This document shows, one piece after another, positions 17,689-26,641 of a DNA stretch of 64,000 nucleotides. The stretch is from CAWJMF01 sp963843945 (lineage in GTDB: Bacteria; Vulcanimicrobiota; Vulcanimicrobiia; Vulcanimicrobiales; Vulcanimicrobiaceae). The first letter of the stretch is position 1. Every line of letters begins with the position of its first letter. The stretch is taken from assembly GCA_963843945.1 (NCBI GenBank), contig CAWJMF010000002.1, positions 620,001 to 684,000 on the forward strand, given 5' to 3'. The notes under the pieces were generated by a model. That model ran no database searches. It saw only the letters and a list, made by a program, of their open reading frames with translations, and was not told where the DNA came from. The position numbers and the translations under genes were made by a program.

Positions 17689-19247
17689 CGGGGCTAGCCA
17701 CCGACTGGTGGCGGATCGGTCTCGCCGCGACCGTGCTGCTCGGCCTCGTGCTGCGCCTCAAAGGCATCCATAACCCGCTCCTCGACCATCCGGGCTGGCG
17801 TCAGGGCGACACCGCAGCGATCGCGCGCAACTTCGCAACGCTCGACTTCAACCCGTTCCATCCCCAGACCGACTACGATGGGCCTCCGCCCAACTACGTC
17901 GAGCTGGAACTGCAGATCGTGCCCTTCCTCGCCGCCTGCTTCTATAAGCTGTTCGGGATTCACGAAGTTTTCGGGCGCGCGATCTCGCTTGCGTTCAGCC
18001 TCGCGACGATCGGCGTCACCGGCTATTTCGCGCGTTGGCTTTTCCGCTCCGAGCTCGCCGGCTTGAGCGCCGCACTCCTCTTCGCGATCTATCCGGGCAG
18101 CACGTACTACGGCCGCACCTTCACCCCCGATACGGCGATGATCTTCTTCCTAACGTCGGCGCTGTACGCCGGCGCGCGCTGGATCTTCGACGACGCGGGG
18201 GGCCGGCGCGGATTCGGCGCGGCCGCCGGTTTGACCGCCGCGGCGATCTTGGCGAAGCCAGTCGCGCTGGTCGCACTCGTACCGCTAGCCGCAATGTTCT
18301 GGGAACGCTTCGGACTCGCGGGGGCTTTGCGCCGGCCGGCAACTTGGCTCTTCGCAGCGGTCGCACTCGCACCGTACGCCGCCTACGACGCCTACGTCGC
18401 GCGAATCGCGGAGTGGCATTGGGCGAGCGGCATCACGCGGCTGCACGTGTTGCCCGCTTTGCGCGAAGCGTTCGCCTCGTTCGCGGCGTTCCGTCATAAG
18501 CTGCGGCTCTCGCGCGACGCGCTCGGCATGCTCGGTGCGACGATGCTGGGCTGGAGCGGATTCGTGACGTTCGCGGCTGCAATCTTCGTGCCGCTGCGCT
18601 CGCGCTCGCGGACGCTGCTCTTCGCGTGGCTCGGCGGCGCGCTGCTCTACACTTTCGTCGTCGTCACGGTCGAGCGCGTCGATTACTACCTTTACCTTTT
18701 CCTGCCGCTAGCGGCGATTTGGAGCGGCGGGCTCGGCGCCCGGCTCTTCGGCTTGTTGCCGGCGACCCCGTTCGCGCGACGCGGAGCGATCGCGCTCGCG
18801 GCGCTCTTCATCCTCGCCACCATCTTCGCCGCACGCGCCTCGGTCGCGCCCTACTACGCCTACGACAAGAGCGTCTACCGCGCGGCGAAAGCGCTCGACG
18901 ACTCGCTCGCGCCCGGCGCGTTGATCGTCATGGGGCACTACGATCCGTCGGTGCTGTACTACATCGACCGCAAGGGCTGGGAGGAAGATCCCGCGCTCTG
19001 GACGCCGTTCGACGAGGAGAGCGCGATCGCCAAGGGCGCGCGTTATTTCGTCGCGGTCGAGAAAAACCGCTTGCAGCACAACGTGGAGCTCGACGCCTGG
19101 CTCGAGCGCTTTCCGGTTTCGAACCCCGACGCGAAGTGGCCGGTCTACGAGACCGACTACGCTAAGGTGCTCCCCGGCGCCGAGGAGCGCTGGCAAGAAT
19201 TCCGGCGCCGCGAAAAAGCGGCAGCACACGCCGGGACGGCTCCGTAA
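17661..19247 (+). CDS. PMT/ArnT-like membrane glycosyltransferase
   Basis: The protein has 528 residues if it starts at TTG 17661. It is a GT-C enzyme with about ten membrane helices, followed by a soluble C-terminal domain of about 130 residues. The first extracytoplasmic loop carries HPGWRQGDTAAIARNF, with the acidic residue expected at the active site, and the second has YPGSTYYGRTFTPDT. Such enzymes transfer sugars from polyprenyl phosphate to lipid or protein. The frame also passes through CTA 17685, which sits on the GtrA stop (CTAG), so the start could be there. It shares the glycan operon with the PIG-V and GtrA genes. Confidence 0.88.
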   Translation: MDVSARRALAGLATDWWRIGLAATVLLGLVLRLKGIHNPLLDHPGWRQGDTAAIARNFATLDFNPFHPQTDYDGPPPNYVELELQIVPFLAACFYKLFGIHEVFGRAISLAFSLATIGVTGYFARWLFRSELAGLSAALLFAIYPGSTYYGRTFTPDTAMIFFLTSALYAGARWIFDDAGGRRGFGAAAGLTAAAILAKPVALVALVPLAAMFWERFGLAGALRRPATWLFAAVALAPYAAYDAYVARIAEWHWASGITRLHVLPALREAFASFAAFRHKLRLSRDALGMLGATMLGWSGFVTFAAAIFVPLRSRSRTLLFAWLGGALLYTFVVVTVERVDYYLYLFLPLAAIWSGGLGARLFGLLPATPFARRGAIALAALFILATIFAARASVAPYYAYDKSVYRAAKALDDSLAPGALIVMGHYDPSVLYYIDRKGWEEDPALWTPFDEESAIAKGARYFVAVEKNRLQHNVELDAWLERFPVSNPDAKWPVYETDYAKVLPGAEERWQEFRRREKAAAHAGTAP

Positions 19248-19280
19248 GGGAGACCGGCTTCCCGAACCAAAGAACCGCGT

Positions 19281-22200
19281 ATGGCGAAGGCAGCCGAGAA
19301 GGGCGAGCAGTTACGCGTCTCGGTCTTGGGACAGACGCGCATGGAGCTGGACGGCGAACCGTTCCGGTTCAAAGCGGTGCGCAAAGTGCTGCCGCTGCTC
19401 GGCTATCTCGTGCTCCACAATCGCGGGCCGGTCTCGCGCGATCAGATCGCCTTCACGCTCTGGCCTGACGAAGAGGAGGAGACGGCGCTTGCGAATCTGC
19501 GCCGCAACATCTACCTTCTGACCCGCGCGCTGCCCCCGGCTCCCGCCAAGCGGCCGTGGCTGCTGGTCGACGCGGCGGACGTCCAATGGAATCCGGAAGC
19601 CCTCGTCTGGCTCGACGTCGCCGAGTTCGAGCGGCTCAGCAACGAGCCGCACATCGCCTCGGCCGAAGCGGCCATCGCGCTCTACGCGGGCGACCTGCTC
19701 GAGGGGAACTACGAAGACTGGATCTTTGCGGAGCGCGAGCGTCTGCGCAGCGTGTACCTACGCGTGCTCGGACAGTTGATCGACGACCGTCGCCGCAAGC
19801 GCGACCTCAAGGCGGCGATCGAGTTCGCGCGCCGGATTCTGGCGGTCGATGCGTGGCGCGAAGACACGCTGCGCACGCTCCTCTCGCTGCGCTACGAATC
19901 CGGCGACGGCGCCGGCGCGCTCGCCGAATTCGACGCGTTTGCCAAGCGCCTGCGCGAAGAGATGAACGTCGCACCGATGCCGGAAACGGTGGCGCTGCGC
20001 GAGCGCATTGCTCGCAACGCCGAAATCGAAGAGCCTCCGGCAGCGCCCGAAGACGCACCGGTCGAGCACCTCGAGCGGCGGGCCTTACCTTTCGTCGACC
20101 GCGAAGACGAGTTCTCCCAACTCCGCACGTTCTGGAGCCGAGCCAGCCGGCGCGCCGGCGGTTTCGTCCTGGTAGGGGGCGAGGCGGGCGTCGGGAAGAG
20201 CCGTCTGCTCGACGAGTTCGCCTACGAGCTCGAAGGTCAAGGGGCGCGCGTCTTGCGCGGCACGACGAGTCTGCCGGAAACGTCGCCCTACCAGGCGCTC
20301 GCCGAAGCGTTTCGTTCGGTTCTGCCGGTGCTGGCGACGATCGCCGTCAACCCGATTTGGCTCGCGGCGATCGCCCAAGTGCTGCCGGAATTGCGCGCGC
20401 GCCGCAAAGACCTTCCCGCCCTCCCAGCGCTGCCTGCCGACCGCGAGCAGACCCGTCTGCAGGAGGCGTTCGTCGCCGCCATCGACGCGATCGGGCGGGG
20501 CCGCCCGACCTTGGTCGTGCTGGAAGATCTGCACCACGCCGGCGAGGCAACGCTCGCCGCCGTCGAGGAGATCGCGCGGCGCACGGCCGGCTCGACCGTC
20601 ATGACCGTTGCGACCTACCGCGAAGACGAGACGACGCGCCTCCATCCGCTGCGGCGCATGCGCCGCCGCCTGAGCGAACGCGGGCTGCTGCAATTCTTAT
20701 CGCCGACGCCGCTTCCGCGCAGCGCGATCGACCAACTCGTGGAACTCGTTCCGGCGCTGATCTCGGCCGGTCCCGGCGTCGCGGCTGCGCTGCAAGAGCG
20801 CAGCGAAGGCAACGCGCTCTTTCTCAGCGAGGCAATTCGCGATTTGCTCGAGGGCGGCGCCGGTGCCGGCGCCGGCGTCCGCGCGACCATCTCGGCGCGC
20901 GTGGCCCGCTTGGGAAACCTGGCCCGGACCTTTGCCGCCAGCGCGGCCGTCGCGGGGACCACCTTCGACGTCGACTTGGTGCGCGACGTGACGTCGTGGA
21001 GCGAAGATCAAGCCCTCGAGGCGCTCGACGAACTTTTGGACCGCAGCATCGTGCGCGAAGCCGGCGCTTCGAAGAGCTACGCGTACGAGTTTTCGCACAG
21101 GCTCGTACAGTCGACGATCTACGAAGAAATCCCCGAAGAGGTGCGCGTCCGGCGCCATCGCCGCGTCGCTCGCGTGCTCGAAGAACGCGGCGAAAGCACG
21201 AGCGCCGACCTGGCGCTGCACTACGAACGCGGACGCGTCCCCGGCATCGCGGCGCGCTATTACTTTCGCGCTGCCGAAGCTGCCCTCGCGCTCGGTGCGA
21301 CCGACGACGCGTTGGCTTATACGGCGCAGGCGCTGGCCCTCGCCGAAGACGCTCCGCTGCGCATCGCGCTGCTGCTGCTGCGCGAGAACCTTCACCGGCT
21401 GAGCGGCGAGCGCGCCGCGCAACTCGAGGACCTCGACCTCTTGCGGAGCCTCAATGCCGGCGCCGGCGATCCCGACGCGCACCTCGAGATCTTGATCCGG
21501 CGCGCCGCCCTGGCGCGCGCGACGGGTCAGATCGATGAGGAGCGGCGCTGGCTCGATGCGCTCGCGAGCGACGTGGCCGAGCGCAGCGACCCGAAGTGGC
21601 AGATTCGTCTTGAAGCCGCCGAGGCGCGCCGTTCGCTCGCCATGGCGAACTACGGCGACGCAACGCTGCGCGCCACGCGCGCGCGCGAGCTCTCCGAGCA
21701 GGCCCACGACAAGCCCAGTTTGCTCGAAGCGCTCTGCATCCTGACCGAGGTATCGATCCGTCAAGGCCGCTTGGGCGATGCCGAGAATTTGTTGAGTGCC
21801 GCTCAGCAAACGGCGACGGACGTCGGGCGGCGGGATGCGCTCGCGCGTGCGACAATGCAGTCCGTTCTCGCCGCAACGACCCGCCAAGCGGCGCCCGAGG
21901 CCAAGGCGCTGTGCGAATCCGCGATCGCGATCTACCGCGAAGTAGCCGACCGCCAAGGCGAAGCCGAGGCGGTCAGCGCGCTCGCCGTGATCGAATTCCG
22001 CCTTGGTAATTTCGAAGCGTCGCGGCGTTCGTACGAGCAGGCGACGCAGCTGGCGGAGTCGATCGATTACGAGCAGGGGATCGTCGACGCAAGCACCGGA
22101 CTGGCCTACGTCGAGCTGCGGCTGGGCCGGCTGGAAAGTGCGGAAACGACGCTGTTGCGCGCGCGCGAGGGATACTCGCGCCTCAACGATGCACGCGGTC

Positions 22201-22727
22201 AGACGAACTGCGACAACAACCTGAGCGCCGTCGCCTTGCAGCGCAACGACCTCAAGGCGGCGCGGCAACGCGGTGAAGCGGCGCTCCAGGGGGCGCGGCG
22301 GCTGGGCCTCCTCTTTGCCGAGGCGTCCGCGCTCAACAACATCGGCGTAGCCGAACGCGAGCTCGGCCAATTCGAAGCCGCGATCGCGCACATCGAGGAG
22401 GCGCTTCGCTTGGCAGCGACGCTCCGTTCGATCGACACGCTCGACATGCGGATCGAACTGACCAAGACCTACCTCGCAGCGGCTCGCTTCGAGCGTGCGG
22501 CAGCGCTGGCAGAAGAACTGACGGCCACCACGCCGGCGGAAGCCTCGGGGCTGTTATGCCCTTTCGTTCTGCCGCGCACCATCGCCGACGCCTTCGCCAA
22601 AGCCCCGGGCAAAGAACGCGCGGCAGAGAGTTACCGGAAGCTGGCCGAGAGCGAGCTCGCGAGCTACGTTTCGGTCATGGACGACGAACAGCGAGCCCGT
22701 TTTCTCGCGCTACCGATGAACGTTTAG
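19281..22727 (+). CDS. BTAD / AAA-ATPase / TPR transcriptional regulator (AfsR-SARP-like)
   Basis: This is a 1148-residue multidomain regulator. Residues of about 10-100 form an OmpR/PhoB-type winged helix (RVSVLGQTRMELDGEPF, LLGYLVLHNRGPVSRDQI). Residues of about 110-245 form the bacterial transcriptional activation domain. About 270-560 are an AAA/STAND ATPase with Walker A GGEAGVGKS and Walker B LVVLEDLHHAG. The remaining 500 residues are Ala/Leu/Glu helical repeats of TPR type. Such proteins bind direct repeats and activate neighbouring operons in response to nucleotide or protein signals. It lies 33 bases after the glycosyltransferase operon and may regulate it. There is no clear ribosome site before ATG 19281. 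Confidence 0.92.
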   Translation: MAKAAEKGEQLRVSVLGQTRMELDGEPFRFKAVRKVLPLLGYLVLHNRGPVSRDQIAFTLWPDEEEETALANLRRNIYLLTRALPPAPAKRPWLLVDAADVQWNPEALVWLDVAEFERLSNEPHIASAEAAIALYAGDLLEGNYEDWIFAERERLRSVYLRVLGQLIDDRRRKRDLKAAIEFARRILAVDAWREDTLRTLLSLRYESGDGAGALAEFDAFAKRLREEMNVAPMPETVALRERIARNAEIEEPPAAPEDAPVEHLERRALPFVDREDEFSQLRTFWSRASRRAGGFVLVGGEAGVGKSRLLDEFAYELEGQGARVLRGTTSLPETSPYQALAEAFRSVLPVLATIAVNPIWLAAIAQVLPELRARRKDLPALPALPADREQTRLQEAFVAAIDAIGRGRPTLVVLEDLHHAGEATLAAVEEIARRTAGSTVMTVATYREDETTRLHPLRRMRRRLSERGLLQFLSPTPLPRSAIDQLVELVPALISAGPGVAAALQERSEGNALFLSEAIRDLLEGGAGAGAGVRATISARVARLGNLARTFAASAAVAGTTFDVDLVRDVTSWSEDQALEALDELLDRSIVREAGASKSYAYEFSHRLVQSTIYEEIPEEVRVRRHRRVARVLEERGESTSADLALHYERGRVPGIAARYYFRAAEAALALGATDDALAYTAQALALAEDAPLRIALLLLRENLHRLSGERAAQLEDLDLLRSLNAGAGDPDAHLEILIRRAALARATGQIDEERRWLDALASDVAERSDPKWQIRLEAAEARRSLAMANYGDATLRATRARELSEQAHDKPSLLEALCILTEVSIRQGRLGDAENLLSAAQQTATDVGRRDALARATMQSVLAATTRQAAPEAKALCESAIAIYREVADRQGEAEAVSALAVIEFRLGNFEASRRSYEQATQLAESIDYEQGIVDASTGLAYVELRLGRLESAETTLLRAREGYSRLNDARGQTNCDNNLSAVALQRNDLKAARQRGEAALQGARRLGLLFAEASALNNIGVAERELGQFEAAIAHIEEALRLAATLRSIDTLDMRIELTKTYLAAARFERAAALAEELTATTPAEASGLLCPFVLPRTIADAFAKAPGKERAAESYRKLAESELASYVSVMDDEQRARFLALPMNV

Positions 22728-22743
22728 GGATTCGTTTGGAACT

Positions 22744-23094
22744 TTAGGAACCGAACTGCACGTAGGCGGCCGGTTGCTGACCCGGTAGCGGCTGGCTCAC
22801 GGGGAAGCCGGCCGGCGGGCCGCTCAAGACCGTCGCCGTCGACGAGACGACCGTGGCAAGCGGCACCGGGCCGGAAGCCGCGGTCACGGTGTTTCTGCCG
22901 TTGAACGCATTGCCGACGTTCTGCGTCAGAAAACTCGTGCCGTTTCCCGAGGTGGGAATGACCTCGACGACCGTCAATCCGATGCCCTCGGTATGGGCGA
23001 TCCACGTGATGAGCGGAATCGGATTTTGGCCCGCCAGGCACAACTGCAGTTGCGGATTGCCGACCACGGTCTCCTCCAGCAGAACTTCTTTCAC
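22744..23094 (-). CDS. Small hypothetical protein, monocistronic
   Basis: This 116-residue protein starts at GTG 23094 with GAGGT seven bases upstream. A promoter-like TTTACA-N18-TACAGT lies just before it, so it is probably transcribed alone. The N-terminal half alternates hydrophobic and charged residues (KEVLLEETVVG, ITWIAHTEGIGLTVVEV). The C-terminal half is rich in Pro, Gly, Thr and Ser and ends in GQQPAAYVQFGS. No signal peptide, membrane helix or metal motif is visible. I do not recognise the family. The convergent BTAD gene ends 16 bases away. Confidence 0.65.
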   Translation of the reverse strand: MKEVLLEETVVGNPQLQLCLAGQNPIPLITWIAHTEGIGLTVVEVIPTSGNGTSFLTQNVGNAFNGRNTVTAASGPVPLATVVSSTATVLSGPPAGFPVSQPLPGQQPAAYVQFGS

Positions 23095-23124
23095 GTAATT
23101 ACCTCACGGTGTGGGTTCGAGCCT

Positions 23125-23154
23125 ACTGTACGTTTTACGCGCCCGGATTGTAAA
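23125..23154 (-). promoter_or_regulatory. Predicted sigma70-type promoter for the 116-aa gene
   Basis: On the minus strand, TTTACA (23154-23149) and TACAGT (23130-23125) are separated by 18 bases. Transcription would begin near 23118, giving a leader of about 25 bases that contains the GAGGT ribosome site of the gene starting at 23094. Confidence 0.5.
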
Positions 23155-23194
23155 GGGGGCCAATCGGCGCAGCCGACCGGGATGCCGCCGGCCG

Positions 23195-23851
23195 CTACGG
23201 CAGCGGGAGCAGCGAGGCGGCCGGCGCGAGGGCGGCGTCGCCGCTCCGGTCGGGGGCACCCGATTCGACGAGCTGCCGGTAGGCCGAGAGCCGCGAGGAG
23301 AGCCGCGTCACCTCGGCGTCCAGCACTTGCGAGGCGCGAATCGCCTTCGTCAGTTCTTGCGAGTCGTAGGTGTAATCGAAACGTTCGAGCGCGCCGACGA
23401 TCGCGGCGGTCTGCGTCTTCAGTTGGAGGTAGGAACGGCGCAAACCGCGTCCGGTCTCCTTGTACGTCGGGTAGTTGGAGACGACGATCTCGCGCTTGAC
23501 CCGGGCCTCGTCGATCTCCGTTCGCAATTCGGCCAGCCGGACGCTTTCCGGATCGTATTTTTCGGCGATCGACAGCGCGTAGCGAGCTTCGTCGATCTTG
23601 GAGTTTTGAAAGTCCGCCGCAGCGATCTTGAGTTGCACGGAGGCCATGCCGGCGCGCGCGTGAAGGTCCTCGGGCGAGACTTGCAGCGCCAGCCGGTAGG
23701 CGAGCTGCGCGTCGCTGAGGTTCCCGCGATCCAGCGCCTTGTCGCCTTGCGAGTTGCGCTGCTGCACGATGAAGTCCGTCACGCCGCCGGCGCAGCCGGC
23801 GAGCGGCACGAGCAACAGAACCAGACAGGACACACGAACGAATCGCTTCAC
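23195..23851 (-). CDS. TPR-like helical lipoprotein
   Basis: This 218-residue lipoprotein has a signal ending in LVPLAGCAGG. Two or three tetratricopeptide-like helical pairs follow (GDKALDRGNLSDAQLAYRLALQVSPEDLHARAG, then SKIDEARYALSIAEKYDPESVRLAEL), then a long helical region that could form a coiled coil (about residues 105-200). Start GTG 23851 follows AAAGGAAATAAC, a good ribosome site. Proteins like this often scaffold envelope complexes. It lies 39 bases downstream of the Amj flippase gene on the same strand, so a link to envelope assembly is possible but only inferred. Confidence 0.8.
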   Translation of the reverse strand: MKRFVRVSCLVLLLVPLAGCAGGVTDFIVQQRNSQGDKALDRGNLSDAQLAYRLALQVSPEDLHARAGMASVQLKIAAADFQNSKIDEARYALSIAEKYDPESVRLAELRTEIDEARVKREIVVSNYPTYKETGRGLRRSYLQLKTQTAAIVGALERFDYTYDSQELTKAIRASQVLDAEVTRLSSRLSAYRQLVESGAPDRSGDAALAPAASLLPLP

Positions 23852-23890
23852 GTTATTTCCTTTGAATGACGTTGCCTGACCGCTAGGACG

Positions 23891-24757
23891 CTAGTGGATG
23901 GCACTGACGAACTTGGCGGCGCCGCCGATAAACCAGGCTGCGGGATAGAGGATCGCTTGCGAAGCGAGCGTCCCCAGCACGGCGGTCAGGGCCAGGTAAA
24001 AGACCATCGACTTGACCTGCGCGAGGGTGCGTTCGCCCTTTGCCGCCTGGTCGACGATGTAGGCCGAGGTGGGATCCACGATCAGGGCAAAGGCGATCGT
24101 CGCGATGCCGTTGACCAGCCCCGACGCGGAGAGCGCCGTGCGCGCCACTTCGGGCCGCAAGATGCTCGCGTAGTACGAAGCGACGACACCGATGGCATAG
24201 ACGCCCGTCACGACGAGATTTCCGATCAGCAGTTTCGCCGGGACGTCCTTGAGCGAGTAGCGGGAAAAGAGGTGCGGCGAGGGCAGCCGGACCGTTCGCA
24301 CGATGTCGAACCAGACGCGCGGGTCGGAGAGGCGCAGCAGCGCGCTCGGAATCGAGCCGCGCCGTTCGAAGGCGCCGACCCCGCGCTCGAAGACGTACAC
24401 GAAGGTCGGCAGGAAGATCGCCCCGAGCAACGTGCCGATCGTCCCGGCGAACACGATCGCGCGCATCTGCCATTCGAACTGCGTCGCTTCGGCGGCGGCA
24501 GCGGCGGCGTCGCGCAGGACGTAGCTCGCGCGATCCGCGAGCGTGCCGAGCATCGGCGCGTAGAACATGTTCGCGAAGCGGCTCGCGGTGACGAACAGGC
24601 TGAAGAGCGAGATCGAGGTTCCGATGCGGCCGGTCATCACGCCCGCCACGCGAGCGGCGTAGGCGCCGACCTGGACCGCTTGCAGAAAGCCGTTCAGCAG
24701 GATCGCCAAGGCGAGTTGAACGGACCAGAACGGCAGGGTGTGCCCCGCCAGATTCAC
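23891..24757 (-). CDS. amj: Amj-type (alternate MurJ) lipid II flippase
   Basis: This 288-residue membrane protein of six or so helices matches the Amj/DUF2837 family, which exports lipid II across the cytoplasmic membrane independently of MurJ. The characteristic N-terminal segment is AYAARVAGVMTGRIGTSISLF, followed by SRFANMFYAPMLGTLAD. The family's usual length is about 270 residues. Start GTG 24757 overlaps the stop of the M16 peptidase gene (GTGA), so the two are coupled. The undecaprenyl-phosphate genes (uppS) lie elsewhere in this window. Whether the genome also encodes MurJ is not visible. Confidence 0.87.
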   Translation of the reverse strand: MNLAGHTLPFWSVQLALAILLNGFLQAVQVGAYAARVAGVMTGRIGTSISLFSLFVTASRFANMFYAPMLGTLADRASYVLRDAAAAAAEATQFEWQMRAIVFAGTIGTLLGAIFLPTFVYVFERGVGAFERRGSIPSALLRLSDPRVWFDIVRTVRLPSPHLFSRYSLKDVPAKLLIGNLVVTGVYAIGVVASYYASILRPEVARTALSASGLVNGIATIAFALIVDPTSAYIVDQAAKGERTLAQVKSMVFYLALTAVLGTLASQAILYPAAWFIGGAAKFVSAIH

Positions 24758-26016
24758 GCTACGGCCGCGCTACGCTGCCATCGAATCGTCGATTCGTCGA
24801 CGGGGCCGAGCACGCACAGGCCGAGGTTCTCCGGTGCGAAGAGCTCGCGCGCGAGCGCCCGTACTTCTTCGGCTTGCACGGCGTCGACCGCGGCTTCGAT
24901 CTCTTCCGTCGTCAGGTTGCGTCCGAGGTTGAACTCGCTGCGGCCCAAGCGAATCATGCGGCTCGAAGTGCTCTCGAGGGAAAGCGTGAGGCTTCCTTTG
25001 ATATGCTCCTTCGCCAGCGTCAGCTCGGCAGAGCCGACGCCTTTCTGCGCCAGCTTCTGCAATTCGTCGACGATCACGTCGACGCACTCTTGCACGCTGT
25101 CCGGCGCCGTGCCGGCCGACACGCCGAAGAGGCCCGCCGCGCGATAGCCTTGCTGAAAGGAATAGATGCTGTAGGCGAGGCCCCGCTTCTCGCGGACTTC
25201 TTGGAACAAGCGGCTCGACATGCCGCCGCCGAGAATCGTGTCGAGCACCGAAAGCGCGAAGCGCCGCTCGTCGCGGACCGAGAGCCCGCGCGAACCGAGC
25301 ACGACGTAGGCCTGTTCGGTATCCTTGGTTTTGAAGAGCGGCTGCGGCGTGGGCCGCGGCCGTTCCGGCGCGGGCGGGTCGGTGTGGCCCGCAAAGTCTC
25401 CGAACGCCTTCGCCAGCATTTCCACCAGCGGCTCGTGTTCGATCGCGCCGGCGGCCGCTACCACGACCGTGTTCGGCGCGTAGCGCGTGCGCAGGTGTCC
25501 GCTCAGATCCTCGCGCGTGAGCGCCGAGACCGTCTCCGCGTAGCCGATCGTCGGCTCGCCGAGGTTCGAACCGCTCCACATCGTGCGGATGAAGAGGTCG
25601 TGAATCATTTCATCCGGCGAGTCGTCGTACATCCGGATCTCTTCGAGTACGACCTTCTGCTCTTTTGCGATCTCGCCCGGATCGAAGGCCGAGTGCAAGA
25701 ACATGTCCGTAAGAACGTCGACCGCCAGCGGGACGTGACGGTCGATGACTTTGGCGTAGTAGCAGGTCGATTCTTTATCGGTGAAGGCGTTGAGGTTGCC
25801 GCCGACTCCGTCCATCGTTTCGGCGATGGCGCGCGCCGAGCGGCGCTCGGTTCCCTTGAAGAGCATGTGCTCGACCAGATGCGAGATGCCGCGCTGTTCC
25901 GAGCGTTCTGCGGCCGAGCCGACATCGGCCCAAATGCCGAGCGAAGCCGAACGAACCGAGGGCATCCTCTCGGTCAGGATGCGAACGCCGTTCGGTAGGG
26001 TGGTCTTACGGTACAA
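24754..26016 (-). CDS. M16-family zinc metallopeptidase (processing-peptidase-like)
   Basis: This 420-residue insulinase-type (pitrilysin) peptidase has the inverted zinc motif HLVEH in RGISHLVEHMLFKGT and the downstream helix with Glu (GGNLNAFTDKESTCYYAKV). The C-terminal half carries the usual GGGMSSRLFQEVREKRGLAYSIYS. I start it at TTG 26016, which has GGAG five bases upstream and leads directly into LYRKTTLPNGVRILTE, the family's N-terminus. An upstream frame to 26133 would add 39 unlikely residues. Bacterial homologues are cytoplasmic or envelope proteases next to proline or ribosomal genes. Here it is coupled to Amj. Confidence 0.92.
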   Translation of the reverse strand: MYRKTTLPNGVRILTERMPSVRSASLGIWADVGSAAERSEQRGISHLVEHMLFKGTERRSARAIAETMDGVGGNLNAFTDKESTCYYAKVIDRHVPLAVDVLTDMFLHSAFDPGEIAKEQKVVLEEIRMYDDSPDEMIHDLFIRTMWSGSNLGEPTIGYAETVSALTREDLSGHLRTRYAPNTVVVAAAGAIEHEPLVEMLAKAFGDFAGHTDPPAPERPRPTPQPLFKTKDTEQAYVVLGSRGLSVRDERRFALSVLDTILGGGMSSRLFQEVREKRGLAYSIYSFQQGYRAAGLFGVSAGTAPDSVQECVDVIVDELQKLAQKGVGSAELTLAKEHIKGSLTLSLESTSSRMIRLGRSEFNLGRNLTTEEIEAAVDAVQAEEVRALARELFAPENLGLCVLGPVDESTIRWQRSAAVA

Positions 26017-26032
26017 TCGGTCTCCGCCTGGC

Positions 26033-26641
26033 TTACGTAGAGGGTGAACTAGCGGGATTAGGCGACCCGCGCACCGGTCCTTCGCGACCGCCGGCCCGCA
26101 ACCGCGCGTGGAACGCGGGAGACCAGAACACATTCTTGCTCTGGTGCAGCCGCTTGTCGGTCTTCGCCTTCTCGTCGCGGCGCACCGTGACCGCGAAAAC
26201 GATGCGATCGGTCGGCTGGGCGTAGTCGCCGCTGACCGGCTCGAGGAGGTCGAACGGGATCGGTTCGACCGCCCAGATGTCGACTTCTTCGACGCGCGAG
26301 GACGCGAACGTCTGCTTTACCAGCGAACCGATCTCCGAGAGGAAGCCGGGCTCGTCGAGCCGCCCGTGAAACTTGACCCCCGAGATCATCAGACCCGCGA
26401 CCTCGTGCCGCCCGGCGCCGTCGACGCGAACTTTGAGGATTTGCGCCGGCCAGACCGTCCGCAACAGATGTCGCCCGAGGTCGACCGCGTCGGCGCGCCG
26501 GTTCCCTTCCGATCGTGCGACCGCGTTCAGTTCCACGAGCGAAGCGCGCGGCGAACGTGCGGGTTGCGGCGCCGGCGTCGCGGCGGCGAGCGCGACGAGC
26601 GCGAACGGACAAAGGGCGAGCGCGGCGCGAACCGATCGCAC
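26033..26641 (-). CDS. Secreted protein of unknown function
   Basis: This 202-residue protein starts at GTG 26641, whose G is shared with the TAG stop of proS. The N-terminus is a signal peptide (RSVRAALALCPFALVALAAATPA). The mature part is alpha/beta with VDLGRHLLRTVWPAQILKVRVDG, then GVKFHGRLDEPGFLSEIGSLV and VEEVDIWAVEPIPF, and ends in a basic, Pro/Ser-rich tail. It could be a small periplasmic beta-rich domain. I do not recognise the family. Its start is chosen because it gives the signal peptide and abuts proS; the M16 gene follows after 16 bases. Confidence 0.72.
   Translation of the reverse strand: MRSVRAALALCPFALVALAAATPAPQPARSPRASLVELNAVARSEGNRRADAVDLGRHLLRTVWPAQILKVRVDGAGRHEVAGLMISGVKFHGRLDEPGFLSEIGSLVKQTFASSRVEEVDIWAVEPIPFDLLEPVSGDYAQPTDRIVFAVTVRRDEKAKTDKRLHQSKNVFWSPAFHARLRAGGREGPVRGSPNPASSPST

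Noticed and set aside
20697..22391. Minus-strand frame inside the BTAD regulator gene
   Set aside because: Shadow of the TPR-rich coding strand.
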